Positions 46,655-53,322 of a stretch of DNA of 64,000 nt are shown piece by piece. A program made the position numbers and the translations under genes. Source of the DNA: RGIG1918 sp964570895 (GTDB lineage: Bacteria > Cyanobacteriota > Vampirovibrionia > Gastranaerophilales > Gastranaerophilaceae). Under the pieces are notes generated by a model, which did no database searches, was not told the DNA's origin, and saw only the letters and a program-made list of their open reading frames with translations. The DNA is taken from the NCBI GenBank assembly GCA_964570895.1, contig CAZMZD010000002.1, forward strand, positions 124,001 to 188,000, read 5' to 3'. The first letter of the stretch is position 1; every line of letters starts with the position of its first letter.

Positions 46655-47284
46655 TAACTATGCCCAGAACCACCGATTCTATATGATTTCACACCATATA
46701 AACTTACTTGTTCCCATAAAGCTATCAAAGTAACTGTTTTTTCGTAAATGTTCATAAAATGTTACAAAAACACAACTATTTTTGTTTTAGCCTTTGGCTT
46801 TTTATTTTGAAATATGCCTGAAACCCTTTGTGCACAAGAAATAAAAAGAATTTTCAAACGATACTTCTAACTATCTATCACAAGTGTATTTTAACACTTT
46901 TTCTAAGAAATGTTAACAAATATTTAACAAAAACCCTCTATTGGTTGTAAAAATTTTATTTTCATGAAAAAGGTGCGCCCGAAAGCATGGTGCGGAGCAT
47001 GTTTTGGGGCATGGATTGCGTAAGTTTTGTGCGGAATTTAGTGTTGGTTTTAGAATTTTATTGTAAAGTTTTGTAAGAAAAATGGGGAAAGGGAAAATAG
47101 CGTCGGGTTACAGTAATTGATAATACGTCATTCTGAACTTGTTTCAGAATCTTACTAATTAATGAAACTCGACATTGTTTGTCGCGCCTCAAGGCTTACA
47201 AGATGCTGAAATAAATTCAGCATGACGGTTTATATATTTAAGCTGTGTGGTGCTTAGACTGCTACAGAATTTTGCTTTATAATA
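46655..47284. other. Non-coding spacer upstream of the giant gene
   Basis: This is 630 bp between two minus-strand genes. The part next to the giant gene (46655-46960) is AT-rich and must hold its promoter and leader; I could not fix a convincing -35/-10 pair or a strong ribosome-binding site before the ATG at 46654. Next comes a short GC-richer stretch (about 46970-47030) with repeated GCATG-like words. The dispersed inverted-repeat element at 47126-47227 lies just downstream of the response-regulator gene. No RNA gene was recognised. Confidence 0.6.
47126..47227. repeat. Dispersed MITE-like inverted-repeat element, copy 1
   Basis: This 102-bp element is bounded by imperfect inverted ends: CGTCATTCTGAACTTG on the left and the complement of TTCAGCATGACG on the right, pairing over about 27 bases with a few mismatches. 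A relative sits at 63223-63360, where the right half (from TTTGTCGCGCCTCAAGG to the end) is almost the same. It contains no gene. Its position right after the stop of the response-regulator gene means it could also act as a transcript-end hairpin. Confidence 0.75.
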
Positions 47285-48580
47285 TCATTTCAAAAACTTG
47301 TCCACCCAATTAAAAAGCGTTTTTATTTCGTATGGTTTTGGGAGGTATAAATCTGCGCCGGAGGTGAAAACTTCTGTTTTGTTACGTTCTGATGATGTAA
47401 AGATAATTTTTATATCTGAATTGTAGCTTTTAATTTTTTCTGCAATTTCTGCAAATTTTTGTTTTTTGCCTTTGTCTTCAAAATCTAAAATTACAATATT
47501 TGGGTCAAAATCTTTTAAAATTTCCGTGATTTTGCTTAAATTTTCTAAAGTTTTGGCCTCTAAAGATTTAAGCTCACAACCAGCTTGAATAAGATATGAA
47601 AGCGCTTCATCGGGCTCAAAAATCAAAATCCTGTTTTTGAGCTTGGCTTGCGCGGTTTCGCCTTGAAGTTTTGTTCTGTCTATGATGTAGGTTGAATTTT
47701 TAGACATCGAGCAAATTTTTATAAGCTCATTCAGGGTGCTAAGAATTTCTTTTTCGCTTCCCGTGTGTGATGTGCCTAAGTTCACAACCCCGATATTTAG
47801 CTTCATTAAAGGAATTTTGCGCTCCGGCATTCCGTCCGAAAAATATTTTATAAACTTATTTTCGAAATCTTGTTTAGAATAAAATTTATCAATCATATTA
47901 TCAAACGCAAAAGCAAGGAAAGAAGCGATTTTTTCAGCTTTTAGAGGGTTTGTGATTAAAATAAAATTATCGTTTTGAAGGTGAGAGATAAAATCTTCTG
48001 CACTGAAGGTTGAATTCACAAGCGCGCCAAGCGTTTGCATAACTTTTCCGTGAGCAATTTCGCCGTAAATTTCTTTGTAAGGCGCAAAATTTTCAATTTC
48101 AATTTTTATGACAGAAGAATTTGGTTGTTTTTTAATTATTCTTCTCAAATTTTTTAAACCTAATTTTTCCCCAATTAGCCCCGTAGAGTGGTTTATAGAG
48201 TTTTCTATATACCTTCTTATGTGCGCATTTAATCTCGCTTTAAATTCTTGCGAAGTTGTTTCTTCGCCAAAACATTCGTCTGCGCCGTGTTCTAAAATTT
48301 CAAGCTTGTCATTTAAGTTTGATGACTTTGAAATAGCGATAATTACGGGCGAATAATTGTATGTTAGGATTTTTATTTGCTTAATAAGTTCTGTGAAATT
48401 TTCACAAATTGTGTCAGATAAGAAAATAACTTCAGGCTCTGATGATTTTATTTCTTCAAACATTTTATCAAGGGCGGAAGTCAAAATGACGCTGTGCCCC
48501 ATATTTTCAATAATTTTTCTGTGTTTAATTGATAATTCTTTTCTTTTTGAAACAATTAAACAAGTTGCGCTATACATCAT
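47285..48580 (-). CDS. Two-receiver response regulator with degenerate GGDEF-like domain
   Basis: 431 residues. The N-terminal receiver-like domain (about 5-125) has Asp56 at the end of beta-3 but a weak acidic pair. A GGDEF-like domain (about 137-305) has LQNDNF (201-206) where active cyclases have GGDEF, so cyclic-di-GMP synthesis is unlikely. The C-terminal receiver (317-431) is intact: acidic residues 322-325, Asp366, Thr/Ser 395-397 and Lys415 in LPKPY. It probably acts as a phosphorylation-controlled scaffold or output protein for the adjoining kinase (inference). Its start overlaps the kinase stop (ATGA), so the two are translationally coupled. Two ATGs are adjacent; the second, at 48577, is better spaced from GGAAGG. 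The DNA target or partner is unknown and there is no DNA-binding domain. Confidence 0.85.
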   Translation of the reverse strand: MMYSATCLIVSKRKELSIKHRKIIENMGHSVILTSALDKMFEEIKSSEPEVIFLSDTICENFTELIKQIKILTYNYSPVIIAISKSSNLNDKLEILEHGADECFGEETTSQEFKARLNAHIRRYIENSINHSTGLIGEKLGLKNLRRIIKKQPNSSVIKIEIENFAPYKEIYGEIAHGKVMQTLGALVNSTFSAEDFISHLQNDNFILITNPLKAEKIASFLAFAFDNMIDKFYSKQDFENKFIKYFSDGMPERKIPLMKLNIGVVNLGTSHTGSEKEILSTLNELIKICSMSKNSTYIIDRTKLQGETAQAKLKNRILIFEPDEALSYLIQAGCELKSLEAKTLENLSKITEILKDFDPNIVILDFEDKGKKQKFAEIAEKIKSYNSDIKIIFTSSERNKTEVFTSGADLYLPKPYEIKTLFNWVDKFLK

Positions 48581-49299
48581 ATATCCTTCCTTGTAAAATT
48601 CTCTATTTCAAAAAGCGGTAAAAAGAGCGTGAAAGCTGTTCCTTTGCCGTTTTGGATTGGGCTTTTTGCTTTAATTTCGCCGTTCATTTTATGTGCTAAA
48701 TTTTGCGCGATATAGAGCCCAAGCCCGCTTCCTTGTGCTTTTGAGGTTAGATAATTATCCGCGCGCCAAAATTTATCAAAAATTTTAGGCAGTTCACCTT
48801 CTTCTATTCCTTCGCCCATATCGGATATTTCAACAAAAACACTGTTTTCTTTTGTGCCTGTTGAAATTTTAACGGTTGTGCCTTTTGGAGAATATTTGCA
48901 AGCATTTTCTAAAATGTTGACTAAAATTTGCTCGCAATAGTCTGTGTCTGCAAGGGCATATAATTCTTCCGGCGCAAGGCTTAGTTTGAAATCGTGCTCT
49001 TTATGGTTTATTTTTGTAAGTTCTATAACTTTTTTCGTGGTTTGATTTAAATTTACTTTTTTTAAGATAGTATTCCCGCTATTTGAATCTATTTTTGCGG
49101 CATTTAAAACATTTTCAATTAATTTTATTAGTCTTTCAGATTGTTCTTCGATAATTTTTATAAATTTCTTTTTTTGTTCGTCGCCAATTTTGTCCCAATT
49201 ATCTTGCAAGGTTTGAGAAAACCCTTTAATGCTTGTGAGGGGCGTTCTTATTTCGTGTGTAATTGTTGATAAAAATTCGTTTTGCAAATCTTTTTTCAT
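48577..49299 (-). CDS. Minimal soluble sensor histidine kinase
   Basis: 240 residues comprising only the kinase core. The HisKA dimerisation and phosphotransfer segment has His15 in the H box (THEIRTPL). The HATPase_c domain has the N box around Asn132 (ENACKYSP), the G1 box DMGEGI (160-165), the F box near 175 and the G2 box GSGLGL (190-195). All catalytic boxes look intact. There is no transmembrane segment, PAS, GAF or HAMP domain, and an in-frame TAA two codons before the ATG shows the gene really starts here. Signal input must come from a partner protein. It lies 13 nt after the phosphoesterase gene and overlaps the response regulator by 4 nt, so the three form one minus-strand operon. 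Confidence 0.92.
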   Translation of the reverse strand: MKKDLQNEFLSTITHEIRTPLTSIKGFSQTLQDNWDKIGDEQKKKFIKIIEEQSERLIKLIENVLNAAKIDSNSGNTILKKVNLNQTTKKVIELTKINHKEHDFKLSLAPEELYALADTDYCEQILVNILENACKYSPKGTTVKISTGTKENSVFVEISDMGEGIEEGELPKIFDKFWRADNYLTSKAQGSGLGLYIAQNLAHKMNGEIKAKSPIQNGKGTAFTLFLPLFEIENFTRKDI

Positions 49300-49312
49300 A
49301 AATTACTTGCCT

Positions 49313-50140
49313 TTAGTCAACAGTTTTGATTTTTGATTTTAAAACATATCTGTTTAATTTTTTGTTGTAGTCAATGATAAATTCTTTGTATTCCTTGCTT
49401 TGTGCAAGAGATGGCACGCCAGCGTGGTAAATTCCATCTTTAAATATTTCTTCATCGGCTTTTGAGTGCCCTGAAATAATTGCAAAAATGTTATCGTATT
49501 TTGATAAGATTTTTAAGTAACTGTCAATGTTGATTGAATTAAAACCATTTGTTTTCTGCTCTGTGACAAGCGGAAAATGTTGGATAATAACAATTTTTTT
49601 ATTATGATTTTTTTTGAGCACATCCTCAAGCCAAAGCATATCGGCTTCTGTGAATTTTCCTGCATACCCAGGGATAAATTGGTTTATGCCGTCCATATAA
49701 ACAAACATAAAATCGTTATTTACCCTTTTGGTGCAAGGAATTTTTCTTGTTCTGTTATGCGAAAATTTATTTAAAAGTCTGAAAAATTCTTTTTTACTGA
49801 TGTCTGAAACTTGGGAAACATCTTGGTTTCCAACGATTGCGTAGTTTGGTTTTCTTAATTTATTTATAACTTTTGCAAAAATTACAATATTTTTTTTATC
49901 CGGTTTATCTGTCACATCGCCTGCAAAAACTACAAAATCGTTTTCTGAATTATTTAATTCTTGAACGGCTTTTTGCAGGGCGCTAATTGAGCTTGTGAGC
50001 CCGTTTTCATTTATTACGTGTTTTGTTAACGAGATGTTTGTGTCAGACAAAACGGCGAATTTTATTTCTTTGGCTTCCGCTTGTGAAGCTATAAAAATTT
50101 GAATAAAAAATAAAAAAATTAAAAGAAATATTTTTTTCAT
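49313..50140 (-). CDS. Exported calcineurin-like phosphoesterase with altered metal-site residues
   Basis: 275 residues. A signal peptide (about 1-23, cleavage after AEA) is followed by a metallophosphoesterase fold. The family motifs are recognisable but altered: DxH reads D33-T-N35, GDxxD is kept (G74-D75..D78), GNH reads G104-N105-Q106-D107, a His is kept at 188 (QHFP), and GHxH reads G224-H225-S-K227. Three usual metal-binding or catalytic His are therefore replaced (Asn, Gln, Lys). The protein may be inactive, use a different metal arrangement, or serve as a binding protein (inference). It is first in the operon with the histidine kinase and response regulator. It could supply a periplasmic signal, but the kinase has no membrane segment to receive one directly. 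Confidence 0.8.
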   Translation of the reverse strand: MKKIFLLIFLFFIQIFIASQAEAKEIKFAVLSDTNISLTKHVINENGLTSSISALQKAVQELNNSENDFVVFAGDVTDKPDKKNIVIFAKVINKLRKPNYAIVGNQDVSQVSDISKKEFFRLLNKFSHNRTRKIPCTKRVNNDFMFVYMDGINQFIPGYAGKFTEADMLWLEDVLKKNHNKKIVIIQHFPLVTEQKTNGFNSINIDSYLKILSKYDNIFAIISGHSKADEEIFKDGIYHAGVPSLAQSKEYKEFIIDYNKKLNRYVLKSKIKTVD

Positions 50141-50172
50141 GAGTTTGAGTATATCATAAAATGATTTTAGTG

Positions 50173-50178
50173 TATAAT
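50173..50178 (+). promoter_or_regulatory. -10 element upstream of the nfnA-like operon
   Basis: A perfect TATAAT lies 28 bases before the ATG at 50207, in the 66-bp gap between two divergent genes. No good -35 hexamer is seen at 16-18 bp. GAGG precedes the start codon as the ribosome-binding site. Confidence 0.45.
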
Positions 50179-50206
50179 TAATCAGTATAGAATAGATGAG
50201 GAAATT

Positions 50207-51058
50207 ATGAGTTACGAAATTTTATATAAAAACGAATTATGTACAAACCAATATGAAATCAAAGTGCACGCGCCTTTTATCACTAAAAATGCTAAAGCCG
50301 GGCAATTTATCATTTTAAGAACTGATGAAAATTCAGAAAGAATACCGCTCACAATTGCAGATTATGACAGAGAAAACGAAATTTTAACCGTTGTTTATAT
50401 GGCAGTTGGGCACACAACCAAAAAACTCGCTTCATTAAATGTTGGTGATTCAATCTATGATATAGTTGGGCCTTTGGGTGTTCCGACTCACATTGAAAAA
50501 TATGGCACTGTGGCATGCGTTGCAGGCGGTTATGGCGCTGCTCCTTGCTATTTGATTGCAAAAGCATTTAAAGAAGCCGGAAACAAAGTGCATATGGTTA
50601 TGGGCGCTCGTGAGAAAAAACTTCTCTTTTGGGAAGATAAAATGAAAGACGCTTCAAGCGAACTACATATTACAACAGATGACGGTTCGTATGGTACAAA
50701 AGGTTTCACAACTCAAGTTTTGGATGAAATAATCAAAGCTGAAAAAGTAGATTATGTAATTGCAGTCGGCCCAATGCCAATGATGAGAGCGGTTGCGGAG
50801 CTTACCCGTCCATACAAAATTAAAACAGAAGCGAGCATGAATCCAATTATGGTTGACGGAACAGGAATGTGCGGGGCATGCCGCGTGACTGTCGGTGGCG
50901 AAGTTAAGTTTGCTTGTGTTGATGGCCCTGATTTTGACGCACATTTAATTGATTTTGATGAAGTAATAAACAGATGTAAAATCTATAAAGATTACGAAAG
51001 AAAATTTGATGAAAAACACTGTAACCTTATAAAACAAGGAGCAAAATATGAAAAATAA
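50207..51058 (+). CDS. NfnA/SudB-like FAD/NAD(P)-binding subunit with 2Fe-2S site
   Basis: 283 residues of the ferredoxin-NADP reductase / dihydroorotate-dehydrogenase electron-transfer type. The FAD-binding beta-barrel carries RIPLTI (45-50), the nucleotide-binding domain has GGYGAAP (107-113), and the C-terminal iron-sulfur motif reads D217GTGMC222GAC225 with C237. In NfnA of the NfnAB transhydrogenase this cluster is held by one Asp and three Cys, matching D217, C222, C225 and C237. The DGTGMCGAC to CVDGPDFD stretch is characteristic of NfnA/SudB rather than PyrK. Usually the next gene encodes the NfnB (GltD-like) subunit; here a small four-Cys protein overlaps by 11 nt instead. The partner may be elsewhere in the genome, or this is a different complex. 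It is first in a plus-strand operon through dacB. Confidence 0.88.
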   Translation: MSYEILYKNELCTNQYEIKVHAPFITKNAKAGQFIILRTDENSERIPLTIADYDRENEILTVVYMAVGHTTKKLASLNVGDSIYDIVGPLGVPTHIEKYGTVACVAGGYGAAPCYLIAKAFKEAGNKVHMVMGAREKKLLFWEDKMKDASSELHITTDDGSYGTKGFTTQVLDEIIKAEKVDYVIAVGPMPMMRAVAELTRPYKIKTEASMNPIMVDGTGMCGACRVTVGGEVKFACVDGPDFDAHLIDFDEVINRCKIYKDYERKFDEKHCNLIKQGAKYEK

Positions 51059-51218
51059 AATCCCTGTATGCCCTCTGTTATCTATCGGAGCGGAAGGTCC
51101 AATGGTGTGCATTCAAGAAGAATGTGCTTGGTATATGGCAAATTTAAAAAAATGTGGCGCATATTTAATTGCGCACAATGCAATGCTTGAAGTTAAGCAA
51201 AAACAAGCTCAAAAGTAA
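51048..51218 (+). CDS. Small four-cysteine protein, 56 aa
   Basis: 56 residues with Cys at positions 8, 21, 26 and 36 (C-x12-C-x4-C-x9-C) and a central QEECAWY motif. The start ATG overlaps the end of the nfnA-like gene by 11 nt in another frame, behind an AAGGAG site, so translation is coupled. The spacing suggests a small zinc- or iron-sulfur-binding protein. Small proteins with an ECAWW/CAWY core and flanking Cys occur in many anaerobes and phages, but I know no proven function. Position suggests a partner of the flavin/Fe-S subunit, by context only. Confidence 0.75.
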   Translation: MKNKIPVCPLLSIGAEGPMVCIQEECAWYMANLKKCGAYLIAHNAMLEVKQKQAQK

Positions 51219-51228
51219 GGAAAATCAA

Positions 51229-52494
51229 ATGACAAAACCTATGACCATAACTGAAAAAATCTTTGCAGCGCATGCCGGCAAAGATTATGTTTCTGCGGGT
51301 GATTTAATCACTGCGAAAGTGGATATCACTCTTGCAAACGACATTACGGCCCCTGTTTCAATTAAAGAATTTGAAAAAATCGGGGTGCAAACTGTGTTTG
51401 ACAATGAAAGAGTTGTCTTTGTGCCGGACCATTTTGTTCCAAACAAAGATATAAAATCTGCAGAACAAGCAAAAATTGTGCGCGAGTTTTCTAAAAAGCA
51501 TAATATCAAAAATTATTTTGAAGTTGGCAGAATGGGAATTGAGCACGCGCTTTTGCCTGAAAAAGGGGTTGTGGTTGCAGGGGATTTGATTATCGGCGCA
51601 GATTCGCACACTTGCACATACGGTGCACTCGGCGCATTTTCAACAGGCGTTGGCTCAACGGACCTTGCTTGCGCTATGGCATCCGGCGAAACTTGGTTCA
51701 AAGTGCCTTCGACAATCAAAGTCGAATTTAATGGCAAATTGAATAAATGGGTTTCAGGAAAAGATTTAATCTTGCATTTAATTGGCGACATCGGGGTTGA
51801 TGGCGCATTATACAAAACGCTTGAAATTGGCGGTTCTGCAATTTCTAATATGTCTATGGACGGAAGGCTTACAATCTGCAATATGGCAATTGAAGCAGGT
51901 GCTAAATCCGGCATTATTGTTCCTGATGAAATTACAAAAGAATATTTGAAAAACCGTGCAATGCGTGAGCCTGTTTATTATACAAGCGATGAAGGTGCAA
52001 ATTACGAAAGAGTAATTAAATATAACGTGGAAGATATTGAGCCGACGGTTGCTTTCCCGCATTTGCCAGAAAACACAAAACCAATCAGCCAAGTTGGCGA
52101 TATAAAAATCCAACAATCCGTGATCGGGAGCTGCACAAATGGCAGATTAGAAGATTTAGCGGTTACTGCTGAAATTTTAGCCGGGCGCAAAGTGCACGAC
52201 GATGTTAGATTGATTGTTATCCCAGGAACGCAGCAAATTTATTTAGATGCAATTGAAGCAGGTTATGTGCAAACAATTGTTCAAGCAGGCGGCGTTGTAT
52301 CCACTCCGACTTGCGGGCCTTGCCTTGGCGGGCACATGGGAATTTTGGCTCGTGGCGAAAAAGCAATTTCTACAACAAACAGAAATTTTGTTGGACGTAT
52401 GGGGCATGTTGAAAGCGAAATTTATTTAGCGAGCCCTGCTATTGCAGCGGCGAGCGCAGTGGCTGGGAAAATCGCTTCTCCAGATGAATTATAA
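51229..52494 (+). CDS. leuC: 3-isopropylmalate dehydratase large subunit
   Basis: 421 residues of the aconitase superfamily. It isomerises 2- to 3-isopropylmalate in leucine synthesis together with a LeuD small subunit. The [4Fe-4S] ligands are visible as C302 (GSCTNGR) and C362/C365 (TCGPCLGG), and the active-site GADSHT is at 123-128. The length of about 420 matches the short, two-subunit LeuC/HacA-type class rather than the 466-residue enterobacterial form. The ATG at 51229 was chosen because AAGG stands 10 bases upstream; the longer in-frame start at 51169 would lie inside the preceding gene. No leuD follows, which is unusual for this gene, so the small subunit must be elsewhere. Homoaconitase or another hydro-lyase of the same fold cannot be ruled out. 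Confidence 0.9.
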   Translation: MTKPMTITEKIFAAHAGKDYVSAGDLITAKVDITLANDITAPVSIKEFEKIGVQTVFDNERVVFVPDHFVPNKDIKSAEQAKIVREFSKKHNIKNYFEVGRMGIEHALLPEKGVVVAGDLIIGADSHTCTYGALGAFSTGVGSTDLACAMASGETWFKVPSTIKVEFNGKLNKWVSGKDLILHLIGDIGVDGALYKTLEIGGSAISNMSMDGRLTICNMAIEAGAKSGIIVPDEITKEYLKNRAMREPVYYTSDEGANYERVIKYNVEDIEPTVAFPHLPENTKPISQVGDIKIQQSVIGSCTNGRLEDLAVTAEILAGRKVHDDVRLIVIPGTQQIYLDAIEAGYVQTIVQAGGVVSTPTCGPCLGGHMGILARGEKAISTTNRNFVGRMGHVESEIYLASPAIAAASAVAGKIASPDEL

Positions 52495-52503
52495 GGTGAA
52501 AAT

Positions 52504-53322
52504 TTGAAAAAAAATATTCTCCAAATTCAAATAAACCCTGTTTCTTGTGAACCTGATTTGAATTTTGAGGGTTTAAAGAGGATTTTTGCTGAATTTAAAC
52601 GCACGGGGCGAAGTGCAGATTTGCTTATTTTGCCTGAATTTTGGTCGCTTGGCTGGGTGCCTGAGAGGTTTGCGGAGTTTGCTGAAGATGAAAACGGGAA
52701 AACCGTTAATTTTTTGAAAAATTTTGCGCTTGAAAATAATATTTCAATTATTGCAGGAACGATGGTGTGCAAAACGGAAAACGGGCTTTTTAATTCTTGC
52801 CCGATAATATCAGCGCGTGGTGAGCTTCTTGGGTTTTATGATAAAATTCACCTTTTTGCGTTTGATATGGAAGATAAGGTTCTTGCGTCCGGCGATGAGC
52901 CTTGCATTTTTGATTTAGACGGGTTTAAAATTGCGCTTAGCACTTGTTATGATTTAAGGTTTCCAAAACTTTTTGAATTGTATGCAAATAAGGCGGATTT
53001 AATTGTGAATATGGCCGCTTGGCCTAAAGTTAGAATTAAAGATTATATTACATTATGCGCAGCGCGTGCGCTTGAAGGGCAAGCATATTTTGCAGGCGTT
53101 AATTTGTGCGGTGCCGGTGATAAAGTTGAATATGGCGGAAATTCTTTGTTTGTTAACCCGTATGGCGAGATTATCTCACATTTAAAAGGGGATGAAGGCT
53201 ATATTTTAAATTCAGCAGAGTCTGATTTTGTGTCACATGCGAGAGAAAAAGTTAACCACGCGCTATGCGTGAAAGATATAAAAAAAGAGGTTAAAATTTT
53301 GAATTTTGGAGCGGAAAAATGA
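52504..53322 (+). CDS. Nitrilase-superfamily amidase (Nit2 / omega-amidase type)
   Basis: 272 residues, one carbon-nitrogen hydrolase domain. The catalytic triad is visible: Glu45 (LPEFW), Lys114 (YDKIHLF) and Cys148 (STCYDLRFP). The CYDLRFP motif and length fit the omega-amidase / deaminated-glutathione amidase branch, which removes the amide from 2-oxoglutaramate, 2-oxosuccinamate or deaminated glutathione as metabolite repair. The start codon is TTG at 52504 with AAGGTG just upstream, 9 nt after the leuC stop. The last four bases overlap the start of dacB (ATGA). Substrate is not fixed by sequence alone. Cytoplasmic. Confidence 0.88.
   Translation: MKKNILQIQINPVSCEPDLNFEGLKRIFAEFKRTGRSADLLILPEFWSLGWVPERFAEFAEDENGKTVNFLKNFALENNISIIAGTMVCKTENGLFNSCPIISARGELLGFYDKIHLFAFDMEDKVLASGDEPCIFDLDGFKIALSTCYDLRFPKLFELYANKADLIVNMAAWPKVRIKDYITLCAARALEGQAYFAGVNLCGAGDKVEYGGNSLFVNPYGEIISHLKGDEGYILNSAESDFVSHAREKVNHALCVKDIKKEVKILNFGAEK

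Noticed and set aside
1..46654. Dozens of 60-180 codon open frames on both strands within the giant gene (for example at 17502-17945 plus and 44902-45447 minus)
   Set aside because: They are frame shadows of the repeats: all keep one fixed phase relative to the giant frame and show its periodic pattern (PTSPP or QAGLW).
1..46654. CRISPR array
   Set aside because: Regularly spaced repeats exist, but both repeat and spacer parts are translated in one frame, the unit is about 80-120 bp with graded divergence, and no cas genes are present.
46655..47284. Promoter and riboswitch upstream of the giant gene
   Set aside because: TTGATA and TATAT-like words occur but not at acceptable spacing, and no conserved riboswitch fold could be recognised by eye.
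50207..51058. PyrK (dihydroorotate dehydrogenase electron-transfer subunit)
   Set aside because: The fold is shared, but the DGTGMCGAC with CVDGPDFD signature is typical of NfnA/SudB and no pyrD is adjacent.
51169..51228. Longer N-terminus of LeuC starting at 51169
   Set aside because: The extra 20 residues lie in the coding part of the small four-Cys gene and show no LeuC similarity; AAGG and ATG at 51229 are well placed.
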